Shown one piece after another: positions 1-8,467 of a DNA stretch of 35,953 nt. The notes beneath the pieces are model-generated. The model searched no databases. It saw only the letters and a program-made list of their open reading frames with translations, and had not been told where the DNA came from. The stretch lies in assembly GCA_903874055.1 (NCBI GenBank), contig CAIQQR010000041.1, forward strand, positions 1 through 35,953, written 5' to 3'. Both the position numbers and the translations under genes were made by a program. Numbering within the stretch: the first letter of the stretch is position 1; each line of letters starts with the position of its first letter. Origin of the DNA: an uncultured Bacteroidota bacterium. GTDB lineage: Bacteria; Bacteroidota; Bacteroidia; Chitinophagales; Chitinophagaceae.

Positions 1-147
1 ATTATTGTATTAAGACACTACGCTAATTTAAGTTTTAAAGAGATTGCACAAATGACCAACTGTAGTATTAACACGGCTTTGGGAAGAATGCGTTACGGCT
101 TAATTAATCTAAGAAAAATGATGAATGAGCGAGGAATGAGTTTATAA
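1..147 (+). CDS. RNA polymerase sigma factor, C-terminal end (partial)
   Basis: This is the last 48 codons of a gene that begins before the window; frame 1 is open from the first base to a TAA at 145-147. The residues contain LSFKEIAQMT and SINTALGRMRYGL, which fit the region 4 helix-turn-helix of sigma-70/ECF-type factors. In that family this part contacts the -35 element. The short tail (LRKMMNERGMSL) follows directly after the recognition helix, as is usual at the end of such proteins. The rest of the protein is not visible, so the subgroup cannot be stated. A strong hairpin follows 37 bases after the stop. Confidence 0.8.
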   Translation: MIVLRHYANLSFKEIAQMTNCSINTALGRMRYGLINLRKMMNERGMSL

Positions 148-184
148 ATTTAATTGCTACTGATGTATTATAGTTTTACGATAT

Positions 185-215
185 AAAAAAGGCTCCGAAT
201 TCGGAGCCTTTTTTA
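185..215. terminator. Bidirectional intrinsic terminator
   Basis: A perfect inverted repeat (AAGGCTCCGAA / TTCGGAGCCTT) is flanked by A's on the left and T's on the right, so it can terminate transcripts on both strands. It lies between the sigma factor gene (plus) and dsbD (minus), which converge here. Confidence 0.9.
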
Positions 216-246
216 TACTTTAATAACTACTTTACAAGTTCAGTTA

Positions 247-2214
247 CTATTGCTTTCCTTTTGCAACGCTACATTGCAACCATTGTAAATACTCCTGAAC
301 ATTTGGTGTGTATCCCACTGGATTGGATAATAAATTTTGCTCAGGGCTCATCACAACATACAAAGGCTGTGTCACCTGATTGAAATTTTCAGCCTGGAAA
401 GTTGCCCATAAATCACCTACACTATTTATTTCTTTTATAGTACCAGCTTTGCTTGTGTATTTAAAGCGCTTGTCCACAGGCAGCATTTCTTTATCATCTA
501 CATATAAAGAAACTAAAATGAAATTTTCTTTGATATAGCTTGACACTGTAGGATCCGTCCAAACATTTTCTTCCATCTTACGACAGTTCACACAGGCCCA
601 ACCCGTAAAATCAATTAAGATAGGCTTGTTTTGTTCCTTAGCTAAAGCCAATGCTTTTTGATAATCGTTTACCACATTGGCATGAACCCCACGGTTATCA
701 TCCAAAGGATTTGCCAATAAACTATAATGGCTTGGTGGTGGGAATCCACTTAAGAATTTAATGTAGTTGGCATTTTTAGGAAATATGCCCATGATCAAAA
801 CAACTGAAAAAGCAATTGCTGCTATTCCTCCTAGTTTTCGACCTATTGAAATTTTTGCACCCTTATTATCATGTGGCAAATGCAATTTACCCCACAAATA
901 TAAGGCCAATCCTAAGCTTATTAACGCCCACAATCCTAAAAACACTTCCCGCTTTAATAAACCCCAATGTTGCACTAAGTCGGCATTGGATAAAAATTTA
1001 AAAGCCAATGCAAGCTCAAGGAAGGCCAATAATTTTTTAACCGTGTCTAACCATCCACCTGATTTAGGCAAACTTTGTAACCACTGAGGGAATATCGCAA
1101 ACAAAGTAAACGGTAAAGCCAAGGCAATACCAAAACCTGCCATACCCAAGGTTAATGCCCAGGCGCCTCCTTGCAAGGATCCAACCAACAAAGTTCCTAA
1201 AATGGGTCCTGTACATGAAAAGGAAACAATGGCTAAAGTGATGGCCATAAAAAAGATGCCACCGATACTTCCTAATCCACTTTTTGAATCGGCCTTGCTG
1301 GCAATGCCACTTGGCAAAGTGATTTCAAAATAGCCAAAAAAGGAAATGGAAAAGAATATAAAAATGACAAAGAAAATTAAATTTAATACTGGGCTTGTTG
1401 AAATACTATTAAAAATTTCGGGTTGCACATTACCTAATAAATGAAAAGGCACACTTGCTAAAACATAAATTAAGAAAATACTTAGCCCATATAACAAACC
1501 ATTTTTTATGCCCTGCTTTCTTGTTTTTGAGCGCTTTGTAAAAAACGACACCGTCACTGGTATCATTGGAAACACACAGGGTGTAATTAATGCAATTAAG
1601 CCCCCTAAAAATCCCAACACAAAAACCATCCACGCACTTGATTTTTTACTATCATTCGCTGCTTCCCCACAAGCGCCTGCAGGTGGCGTTGTTGCTGTTA
1701 CTGGTAATAATATTTGGGTGCTAGTTGTTTTTTTACCGTTCACTAAAAAAATGGATAACGGAATTTCTTTTTCATAAAACTCATTTCCTTTGGCAACTTG
1801 CACCGTCATAAAGCCAGTTAAAGTATCTGGCTGGAATCCATTTATAACAATCTGATCAGTGATATCAAATGAGCCATTAAATGCAAATGCTTTTTCGAAT
1901 AGTTCATCTTTTTGCTGCACTACCTTTACTGTATATCGGTTAGAAGTATTTGCAAAGGAATAGGTTTTGATATTCGTAAATCCTTCAAAAGGTGCATGTG
2001 TTAAAGGGTCTCCGTTTTTTTCCACCGGCGGAGTATCACCATAAACATGCCAACCTTCTTTAACGTTCAATTGAAAATTCAATTGATAAGTGCTATCATT
2101 TAATGGCTTTGCTGTCGCGGTTACCCTTACCAAACTATCCGTTTGGGCTATAGCAGCGCCTTGCACAGTGAACAATAAAACTACTGCGCTTAAGAATGAA
2201 ATAATTTTATTCAA
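247..2214 (-). CDS. dsbD: Thiol:disulfide interchange protein DsbD (redox-inactive N-domain)
   Basis: DsbD passes electrons from cytoplasmic thioredoxin across the inner membrane to periplasmic thiol proteins. The 655 residues show a signal peptide (about 1-23), an N-terminal immunoglobulin-like domain (about 25-160), a central multi-helix membrane domain (about 190-490) and a C-terminal thioredoxin domain. The membrane cysteines are visible at C213 (ITPCVFPMIP) and C334 (SFSCTGPILG), and the thioredoxin CxxC at C541/C544 (WACVNCRK). The N-terminal domain has no cysteine pair; where the neighbouring protein has CNDERC it reads VAKGNE. The start is TTG at 2212-2214: no in-frame ATG exists upstream near it or before the signal peptide ends. 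It lies 53 bases downstream of the small DsbD-N gene and is probably cotranscribed with it. Confidence 0.93.
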   Translation of the reverse strand: MNKIISFLSAVVLLFTVQGAAIAQTDSLVRVTATAKPLNDSTYQLNFQLNVKEGWHVYGDTPPVEKNGDPLTHAPFEGFTNIKTYSFANTSNRYTVKVVQQKDELFEKAFAFNGSFDITDQIVINGFQPDTLTGFMTVQVAKGNEFYEKEIPLSIFLVNGKKTTSTQILLPVTATTPPAGACGEAANDSKKSSAWMVFVLGFLGGLIALITPCVFPMIPVTVSFFTKRSKTRKQGIKNGLLYGLSIFLIYVLASVPFHLLGNVQPEIFNSISTSPVLNLIFFVIFIFFSISFFGYFEITLPSGIASKADSKSGLGSIGGIFFMAITLAIVSFSCTGPILGTLLVGSLQGGAWALTLGMAGFGIALALPFTLFAIFPQWLQSLPKSGGWLDTVKKLLAFLELALAFKFLSNADLVQHWGLLKREVFLGLWALISLGLALYLWGKLHLPHDNKGAKISIGRKLGGIAAIAFSVVLIMGIFPKNANYIKFLSGFPPPSHYSLLANPLDDNRGVHANVVNDYQKALALAKEQNKPILIDFTGWACVNCRKMEENVWTDPTVSSYIKENFILVSLYVDDKEMLPVDKRFKYTSKAGTIKEINSVGDLWATFQAENFNQVTQPLYVVMSPEQNLLSNPVGYTPNVQEYLQWLQCSVAKGKQ

Positions 2215-2267
2215 AATAAATGATTTTAAAAAATCGTTGAGAAAAAAAATAGCTACAAATTAATGTG

Positions 2268-2720
2268 CTATTGAATTGCTACTTCAAAAGGAATTTTAGT
2301 AGGTGGCAAGCAACGCTCATCATTACATACCATGTATTCAATTTCACCAGATACACTAGTTTTGCTTGCAGCTCTTAAATTAATAGTTTGAATAAACTGT
2401 ACTTTATTACTAAAATAAGCAATCTCCGCGCCAAAATTTTTGTCAAAATGCTTTTCTAATTTTCCAATTTCACGAGCAGCACCCTTGATTTGAACCAATG
2501 CATTCTTTTTAAAAATGATACTTGTTGGGACAGGTCCTTTTTTAACAAACTGAGAATAAATATGCCAAGGGGCTTCCACATTGGCTGTAAAAATAATGTC
2601 ATATTGCTTGTCAGATTTTTTCACAGCTTCGAAATTCCATTTTACTGGATTTAATTTTTGCTGCGCATTTGCATTAAAAACAAATAAAAATGCCGCACAA
2701 ATTACCATTATCTTTTTCAT
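2268..2720 (-). CDS. Secreted stand-alone DsbD N-terminal-like (redox) domain protein
   Basis: A 150-residue protein with a clear signal peptide (MKKIMVICAAFLFVFNANAQ) and one domain matching the DsbD N-terminal/'disulfide bond corrector' fold (WHIYSQF and the closing IEYMVC..LPPTKIPFEV). It ends with C132-NDER-C137-LPP, which resembles the active pair of the DsbD alpha domain (C-x4/5-C followed by Y/L-PP). It lies directly upstream of dsbD, whose own alpha domain lacks these cysteines. I infer that it is the periplasmic partner that takes electrons from the DsbD thioredoxin domain. The ATG start gives an intact signal peptide. The family call is good; the partner role is inference. Confidence 0.8.
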   Translation of the reverse strand: MKKIMVICAAFLFVFNANAQQKLNPVKWNFEAVKKSDKQYDIIFTANVEAPWHIYSQFVKKGPVPTSIIFKKNALVQIKGAAREIGKLEKHFDKNFGAEIAYFSNKVQFIQTINLRAASKTSVSGEIEYMVCNDERCLPPTKIPFEVAIQ

Positions 2721-2748
2721 ACAATACTTTATTTAATTTTTTTGTCAA

Positions 2749-3414
2749 CTAAGATTTTGACAAACCTAAAATTTCAAAAACTTTTTTACCATCAATATTA
2801 CTAAGTGCACTATTAGTAGCACGCTCGGGATGTGGCATCATTCCAAACACATTGCGCTTGTCATTACAAATACCTGCAATGTTATTTGTTGAACCATTTG
2901 GATTGGAAGTACCCCCAATATTTCCAGTTTCATCGCAGTAGCGAAATAAAACTTGATGGTTGTTTTCTAAATGTGCAAGTGTAGCTTCATCCGCAAAATA
3001 TCTTCCTTCACCATGTGCTATTGGAATCTGCAAAGCTTCACTCTTATCAGTTTTTATAAATACATTTTTGCAAATGAACTTTTGATTGTCATTTTGCAAT
3101 AAAGCACCAGGCAATAAACCACTTTCACATAAAATTTGAAAGCCATTGCAAACACCTAATACTTTACCACCCTTGTTTGCAAATTCAATAACCGATTGCA
3201 TCATTGGACTAAATTTTGCAATGGCACCACAACGTAAATAATCCCCGTAGGAAAATCCACCAGGAAGTACCACACAATCTTCTGTAGTAAAATGCGACAA
3301 ATCGCTATCCTTATGCCAAAGCATTTCTACTGGAGCACCAAGGTCTTTTTCTAAAGCATCTTGCATGTCTCTATCACAATTTGAACCAGGGAAAACTACT
3401 ACACCAAATTTCAT
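2749..3414 (-). CDS. purQ: Phosphoribosylformylglycinamidine synthase subunit PurQ
   Basis: This is the glutaminase subunit of FGAM synthase (fourth step of purine synthesis), which supplies ammonia to PurL. The 221 residues fit the class I glutamine amidotransferase fold. The nucleophile is C89 (KVLGVCNGF), and H195/E197 lie in MPHPERA; the oxyanion region is [14 protein letters not shown] use the ATG at 3414 because [16 protein letters not shown] is the usual N-terminus. A possible GTG start at 3453 would add 13 residues and would overlap a TAnnTTTG promoter box. PurS and PurL are not in the window. The short gap (28 bases) to the DsbD-N gene suggests cotranscription, though the functions are unrelated. 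Confidence 0.95.
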   Translation of the reverse strand: MKFGVVVFPGSNCDRDMQDALEKDLGAPVEMLWHKDSDLSHFTTEDCVVLPGGFSYGDYLRCGAIAKFSPMMQSVIEFANKGGKVLGVCNGFQILCESGLLPGALLQNDNQKFICKNVFIKTDKSEALQIPIAHGEGRYFADEATLAHLENNHQVLFRYCDETGNIGGTSNPNGSTNNIAGICNDKRNVFGMMPHPERATNSALSNIDGKKVFEILGLSKS

Positions 3415-3452
3415 TTGTATCGATTTACTAATTAGAGCATTTATTTGATGCA

Positions 3453-3460
3453 CAAAGTTA
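3453..3460 (-). promoter_or_regulatory. Putative purQ promoter, -7 box
   Basis: On the minus strand this reads TAACTTTG, a perfect TAnnTTTG, 38 bases before the purQ ATG. No good TTTG -33 element is visible at the expected distance. The box supports the shorter PurQ start. Confidence 0.45.
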
Positions 3461-3497
3461 CCAAAAACCTCTAAAAAAGGGTTGTTAAATTCTTCAC

Positions 3498-4469
3498 TTA
3501 AGCCAAGTGGTTATACACAATAACGGCTATAGATGTCCAAAAAAGTAAATTTGGGATAAATAGGCTTTTAGGAACAGAATACCCGAAACTTATAAAACAG
3601 GCCAATGGGGTCAATACGATTGCCGAAGCATATAGCGCCTGTGCCGAAAAAATGATCGGCTGGAATAAGGTTAATATCAAAACAAGCAACAATACCCCCC
3701 AATATTTTCTTACTTGAATGATGAATCTTGACTTTTGGTTATTCCAATAATAGAGTCCAACGAACAATTGTATACTTATGATAATTAAAGATAATATAAC
3801 TTTGAGGTCAGGGCGTACAAACGGATTTTTCCAATCTAATCTTGGCAGATAATGCAAGAAATCTTTTAAGGAACCGGTTAAAAAAACAAAAGTGAAAATA
3901 AAATAAAAAGGAAGGGTAACACCCATTAACAAAACCAACCATTCGGTTAATTTAAACGGTCTAATAATGGTCATTGCAAATAATACAACAGGAATTAAAA
4001 TAGCAATAGGTTCATATAATAAAATAGAACAGCCTAAAATTAATCCAATATTAAATTCTAAAGCTTTAGGCTGATTTTGATCGTACAATCTTAACAATTT
4101 TACTAGTATCCATATCACCAAAGAATTAGCTACAAGCCCCGAACTTATTACATCCCAGAAAGGGAAGAGTGCTGTTAATATGATATACGTAAAGCCTGGT
4201 AAATAACTAACCTGTTGAAACATTTTCAGCTTACTCATTAACACATTTAATCGAATCGACTGACTTAATATAATTAATTGAAATAAAATAGTTAACGCAA
4301 TTGGGTGCAATGATTTTATATAATGCACTAAAATATATGCCAACACACCATCTGACTCATTTGCAATTACCATGGGAGGTTGCATCCAAATATGAAAATG
4401 CAGCGCAACGCTAAGTAATACTAAAAAAAGTAAATTAATATCTGACCTATCTCTAAATAAAAAAACCAC
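3498..4469 (-). CDS. Multi-pass membrane protein, DUF6427-like
   Basis: A 323-residue, very hydrophobic protein with roughly nine or ten membrane segments. The first starts at about residue 10, and the last ([18 protein letters not shown]) runs to the C-terminus. The start [25 protein letters not shown] and the overall layout recall the uncharacterised Bacteroidota family DUF6427, which I assign from memory. I recognise no catalytic motif; the topology resembles GT-C-type membrane enzymes or polymerases only loosely. The start is GTG at 4467-4469; a stop lies three codons further upstream and the first ATG would delete the first membrane helix. It sits between an LD-carboxypeptidase gene and purQ. 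No function should be assigned. Confidence 0.6.
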   Translation of the reverse strand: MVFLFRDRSDINLLFLVLLSVALHFHIWMQPPMVIANESDGVLAYILVHYIKSLHPIALTILFQLIILSQSIRLNVLMSKLKMFQQVSYLPGFTYIILTALFPFWDVISSGLVANSLVIWILVKLLRLYDQNQPKALEFNIGLILGCSILLYEPIAILIPVVLFAMTIIRPFKLTEWLVLLMGVTLPFYFIFTFVFLTGSLKDFLHYLPRLDWKNPFVRPDLKVILSLIIISIQLFVGLYYWNNQKSRFIIQVRKYWGVLLLVLILTLFQPIIFSAQALYASAIVLTPLACFISFGYSVPKSLFIPNLLFWTSIAVIVYNHLA

Positions 4470-4516
4470 AATTAACTATTTGAATTTATTAGCTGAAATA
4501 CTTTTCCGTTGCACAA

Positions 4517-4524
4517 CAAATTTA
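4517..4524 (-). promoter_or_regulatory. Putative promoter, -7 box, for the DUF6427-like gene
   Basis: The minus strand reads TAAATTTG, a perfect TAnnTTTG, 47 bases before the GTG start, within the 122-base gap that separates this gene from the LD-carboxypeptidase. No clear -33 element is seen. Confidence 0.4.
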
Positions 4525-4591
4525 ATATAAATATCTCCTAGTGCCCCCATTTGATATTCACATTAAGCGGAGCTATCAAATAAAGTAGACT

Positions 4592-5494
4592 TTAATTTAA
4601 AGCAAGCGAAACTTCATCAGATGTAACAGATAAAGTATAGATGCCCCCTTCAATCACTGGATAGTTACTGGTAGCGTGGCTTATAGGAAAATCATAACAA
4701 ATTGGATAATCATACTCCTTTACATGTGATTGGATAATTTCATTGGCATTCGCTCCAAAATCAGTGCTTGGATCCTTCATATCAGTAAAGCCCCCCACTA
4801 TTAATCCGGCCAATTTTTCAAACATGCCAGCTTGTTTAAGTTGAATCATTAATCGATCCAAATTATAATGATACTCTCCAATATCTTCAATAAATAAAAG
4901 CTTTCCGGCGGTATCAAAACTATTTGCTGAACCAATTAAATGTGCCATCATACACAAATTTCCACCCACTATTGGAGCCGTTGCAGTGCCTAACATATTA
5001 AATGGATGTAGCACCGTGGTATAAACAGTTTTGTCCCCTTCTAGTATGGTTTTTAATGCTTGAATATAAGGTTCCCCTTCGGCTCCTTTATTAAATGCCG
5101 CAGCCATGGGTCCATGAATACTTACAACTCCCGTTTTTTGAAGCGCTGCATGTAAAACAGTAATATCACTAAAGCCTATCACCCATTTAGGTTGCTTTTG
5201 AAAACCACAAAAATCAATGTTTTGAATGATTCTTGACACCCCATAACCTCCCCTTCCACACAATATTGCTTTCACAGATGAATCATCTAGCATTTGTTGT
5301 AAATCCAAGGCTCTTTCGGCATCTGTTGCTGAAAAACTATTGTTTTTTGAACCTACTGTTGTACCTAGTTTTACCTGATAACCCCACTGTATAAGGGTTT
5401 CAACACATTTTTGCACCCTTTCCATTGGAATGGAACCTGCTGGACATACGATACCAATTAGGTCGCCGAGTTGTAGGTTTTGAGGTTGAATCAT
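4592..5494 (-). CDS. LD-carboxypeptidase, peptidase family S66
   Basis: S66 enzymes (LdcA type) remove the terminal D-alanine from murein tetrapeptides during cell-wall recycling. The 300 residues show the family's marks: nucleophile S109 in GFSDIT, E203 in LLFIEDIGE and H273 in ISHATSNYP, plus GRGGYGVSRI near residue 81. There is no signal peptide, consistent with a cytoplasmic enzyme. The ATG at 5494 starts only 27 bases from the metG ATG on the other strand, so its own promoter would have to overlap the metG coding sequence. Microcin-immunity-type S66 proteins (MccF) share the same triad and cannot be fully excluded. Confidence 0.9.
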   Translation of the reverse strand: MIQPQNLQLGDLIGIVCPAGSIPMERVQKCVETLIQWGYQVKLGTTVGSKNNSFSATDAERALDLQQMLDDSSVKAILCGRGGYGVSRIIQNIDFCGFQKQPKWVIGFSDITVLHAALQKTGVVSIHGPMAAAFNKGAEGEPYIQALKTILEGDKTVYTTVLHPFNMLGTATAPIVGGNLCMMAHLIGSANSFDTAGKLLFIEDIGEYHYNLDRLMIQLKQAGMFEKLAGLIVGGFTDMKDPSTDFGANANEIIQSHVKEYDYPICYDFPISHATSNYPVIEGGIYTLSVTSDEVSLALN

Positions 5495-5516
5495 ACCGCA
5501 ATATTAAGTACTTTTG
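5485..5516 (+). promoter_or_regulatory. Putative metG promoter (leaderless spacing)
   Basis: A GTTG at 5485-5488 (one mismatch to TTTG), a 20-base spacer and a perfect TACTTTTG at 5509-5516 together fit the Bacteroidota TTTG-N19-21-TAnnTTTG promoter. The box ends five bases before the metG ATG, so transcription should begin at or next to the start codon. Confidence 0.55.
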
Positions 5517-5521
5517 CAACA

Positions 5522-7669
5522 ATGAAGACGCCTAAACGATATTTGATCACGGCTGCCCTGCCTTATGCCAATGGTTTAAAACATATTGGTCATTTAGCAG
5601 GTGCCTATTTACCTGCCGATATTTATGTACGCTATTTAAAAGCGCAAAAAAGAGATGTGGTTTTTGTTTGTGGAAGTGACGAGCACGGAACTGCTATTCC
5701 TATTCAAGCTACGAAGGAAGGAACTACTGCACAAGCCATTATTGATAAATACCATCCTATTATTGAACAAAATTTTAAGGACCTAGGTATTGCTTTTGAT
5801 ATTTATCATAGAACCAGTGATCCTTTACACCACGAAACGGCAAGTGAATTTTTTAAAGATTTAGAAAGCCGTGGTGATTTAGAAACAAAAACCACTGAAC
5901 AATATTTTGACCAACAAGCCAATACTTTTTTAGCCGATCGCTATATAAAAGGAACCTGTCCAAACTGTGGTCATGGTGAAGCTTATGGCGACCAGTGTGA
6001 AAAATGTGGCAAGAGTTTAAGCCCCGAAGAATTAATTAACCCAGTAAGTACTTTAAGTGGTAATGCGCCTATTAAAAAAGAAACTACTCATTGGTATTTA
6101 CCTTTAAACCGACACGAAGATTTTTTACGCAAGTGGTTATTAGAGCAGCATGCCAACGATTGGAGACCTGCTGTAATTGGACAATGTAAAAGCTGGATTG
6201 AAGGTGGCTTACAGCCCCGAGCAGTTACCCGTGATTTGGATTGGGGCGTTAAAGTGCCTGTAGCAGGTGGTGATGGAAAAGTTTTATACGTATGGTTTGA
6301 TGCACCTATTGGATACATAAGTGCCACTAAACAATGGGCAATTAATAACGACAAGGATTGGAAGCCATATTGGAACGATCCAGAAACAAAACTAGTTCAC
6401 TTTATTGGTAAGGATAATATTGTATTTCACTGTATTATTTTCCCAGTAATGTTAAAATTACATGGCAATATTTTACCAGAAAATGTGCCTGCTAATGAAT
6501 TCATGAATTTAGAAGGCGATAAAATGAGTACTTCTCGTGGCTGGAGTATTGAAATGGATGATTATATTAACAAGTGGATTAAAAAAGAAAATGGTGGCGA
6601 AGCTTTAGCGGACTGCTTGCGTTTTTATTTAAATGCTATTGCACCAGAAAGCAAGGATAGTGAATTTACTTGGAAAGGATTTCAAGACGCTGTAAATGGC
6701 GAACTAGTAAGCATCTTTGCTAACTTTGTAAACAGAACTTGGGTATTAATGCACAAGCTTACAAAAGGCAAAGTACCAAAAATACATATTGAATATTTAG
6801 ATGATGATGATAATGCATTATTATTGGCAGTTAAGGAAACCAAAGAAAAAATAACCACTTTATTAGAGCAATATAAATTTAGAGATGCACAATTTGAGGT
6901 TATTAATTTAGCTCGCCTGGGTAATCAATACATGCAAAAAAAGGAGCCTTGGATTTTAGCTAAAAATGTAGATACCGATCCTACAGCGCAAGCCAAAATT
7001 GATAACTGCATGCATGGTTGTTTGCAATTAACTGCCAACCTAGCCATTTTAATAAACCCGTTCTTACCATTCACTGCTAAAAAAATGTGTCACTTAATGA
7101 AGGTGGTAGACAGGATGCTAGAATGGGAGAATGCTGGAAAATTTGATTTATTAAAAGTGGGTTATAGTTTACGTCCACCTGAATTACTATTTAGAAAAAT
7201 AGAAGACGAAGAAATTGCTGCCGAATTAGCGCAATTAAATGCAAACGCAGCAGCTAAAAAAATAAAAATGGAAACCACCAATACAAATCCTGCGGCATCT
7301 AACGCGGATCAAGCAAACGAATCTGGCATCGCAACATTAAAACCCGAAATTGTTTTTGACGATTTTGGAAAAATAGATTTACGCGTAGGAACAATTATTG
7401 AAGCTAAGAAAGTAGAAAAAGCAGATAAATTATTGGAACTATTAGTGGATCTTGGCTTTGAAAAAAGAACCATTTTATCTGGAATTGCAATGCACTTTAA
7501 ACCAGAAGATATTGTTGGAAAACAAGTAACCATAGTAGCTAATCTAGCTCCTCGAAAAATGCGTGGCATTGAAAGCAAGGGCATGATTTTAATGGCCGAA
7601 GATGCACAAGGTAAATTATACTTTGTGAGTCCAAGTGATGCTATTGCAAGTGGAAGTACCATTGCATAA
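5522..7669 (+). CDS. metG: Methionyl-tRNA synthetase with C-terminal tRNA-binding domain
   Basis: It charges tRNA-Met, including the initiator. The 715 residues carry the class I signatures HIGH (21-24) and KMSTS (334-338). A zinc knuckle is formed by C146/C149 and C159/C162. An anticodon-binding helical domain follows, then a Trbp111-like OB domain (about 610-715, from KIDLRVGTIIEAKKVEKADKLL). A low-complexity Asn/Ala/Lys linker at about 575-605 joins the last two. I start at the ATG at 5522 (MKTPKRYLITAALPYANG); an in-frame ATG 14 codons upstream would lie before the promoter box. It is divergent from the LD-carboxypeptidase gene and followed by a strong terminator, so it is probably monocistronic. 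Confidence 0.97.
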   Translation: MKTPKRYLITAALPYANGLKHIGHLAGAYLPADIYVRYLKAQKRDVVFVCGSDEHGTAIPIQATKEGTTAQAIIDKYHPIIEQNFKDLGIAFDIYHRTSDPLHHETASEFFKDLESRGDLETKTTEQYFDQQANTFLADRYIKGTCPNCGHGEAYGDQCEKCGKSLSPEELINPVSTLSGNAPIKKETTHWYLPLNRHEDFLRKWLLEQHANDWRPAVIGQCKSWIEGGLQPRAVTRDLDWGVKVPVAGGDGKVLYVWFDAPIGYISATKQWAINNDKDWKPYWNDPETKLVHFIGKDNIVFHCIIFPVMLKLHGNILPENVPANEFMNLEGDKMSTSRGWSIEMDDYINKWIKKENGGEALADCLRFYLNAIAPESKDSEFTWKGFQDAVNGELVSIFANFVNRTWVLMHKLTKGKVPKIHIEYLDDDDNALLLAVKETKEKITTLLEQYKFRDAQFEVINLARLGNQYMQKKEPWILAKNVDTDPTAQAKIDNCMHGCLQLTANLAILINPFLPFTAKKMCHLMKVVDRMLEWENAGKFDLLKVGYSLRPPELLFRKIEDEEIAAELAQLNANAAAKKIKMETTNTNPAASNADQANESGIATLKPEIVFDDFGKIDLRVGTIIEAKKVEKADKLLELLVDLGFEKRTILSGIAMHFKPEDIVGKQVTIVANLAPRKMRGIESKGMILMAEDAQGKLYFVSPSDAIASGSTIA

Positions 7670-7697
7670 AAAATAACTACAAAAGCTATTATACAAC

Positions 7698-7727
7698 AAG
7701 AAGGCTCCTAAATAGGAGCCTTCTTTA
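7698..7727. terminator. Bidirectional intrinsic terminator after metG
   Basis: A 13-bp perfect stem (AAGAAGGCTCCTA / TAGGAGCCTTCTT) with a very short loop and T-rich flanks. It lies between convergent metG and the gluconate-dehydrogenase-type subunit gene. Confidence 0.85.
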
Positions 7728-7780
7728 TTAAACAAAACAAGCAATAGAGAAAAAACGAGTTGATTTATTTTGTAACCGAA

Positions 7781-8422
7781 TTAAAAACTAATACACTCTT
7801 TTAATTCTTTTTCCGTATAAGCAAATCCATGATGCTTTAATACATCATCAGGTACGCCATTCCATTGGTTTGGCTGGTTACCCATATATCCTAAATCCTT
7901 AACACCAATTTCAGAAGTGTAATAACCAGTAGTTACTAAATCACGCATCTTATTAAAGAAGCTTACACCTTGTGCTACCTCGGGTTTTGCTTTTTTAGGA
8001 TAGGCAATTTCATCAACGATGCCTATTTGTTGCTCATGTGTACAGCTTACAAATGACTTGCCGTGCTTATTAAAACTATGCAAATCCAACCATCTCAAAC
8101 CACCTCTTACCGGGATTTGATGCTCGGTCATGTCTTTTACAATGAATTCAATAAACTCAGGCACTTTAGCTTCGGATGCGGAACCACTTGTTTCGTCCTT
8201 AGGCATAATAATATCACCTAAAACCGTAATGGTTGCCATTTCATGCTCATCAAAAAACTTTGGCTCTGCATTTATTTTTACTAAATAATCTTTCTCCTCC
8301 TGCATGCGGTCGGCATCAGAAACTGCCGCTACGGTTGTTTTTTCACTTTTACACGCTTCTAAAAAAACACCTGCAGAAACTGTTCCAAGGAACATGGCTT
8401 TAATGGAATTCCGTCTGTCCAT
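7781..8422 (-). CDS. Gluconate 2-dehydrogenase subunit 3 family protein (Tat/lipoprotein signal)
   Basis: A 213-residue small subunit of a membrane-associated FAD dehydrogenase. The N-terminus MDRRNSIKAMFLGTVSAGVF has a twin-arginine motif and a hydrophobic stretch, then LEAC at 21-24, which could be a lipobox. The body (TITVLGDIIMPKDETSGSASEAKVPEFIEFIV) matches the subunit-3 family. Related small subunits carry the Tat signal for the folded catalytic subunit, which has none. It follows the GMC gene with a 45-base gap, so the pair is almost certainly cotranscribed. No cytochrome c subunit is next to it. The sugar or alcohol substrate cannot be told from sequence. Confidence 0.87.
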   Translation of the reverse strand: MDRRNSIKAMFLGTVSAGVFLEACKSEKTTVAAVSDADRMQEEKDYLVKINAEPKFFDEHEMATITVLGDIIMPKDETSGSASEAKVPEFIEFIVKDMTEHQIPVRGGLRWLDLHSFNKHGKSFVSCTHEQQIGIVDEIAYPKKAKPEVAQGVSFFNKMRDLVTTGYYTSEIGVKDLGYMGNQPNQWNGVPDDVLKHHGFAYTEKELKECISF

Positions 8423-8467
8423 AATATCTTAATTTAAAAAATTATAAATTTTAATGAATGGATTGAT

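Noticed and set aside
247..2720. The two DsbD-type genes as one broken gene
   Set aside because: Each has its own signal peptide and a complete domain; the large one is full length by itself.
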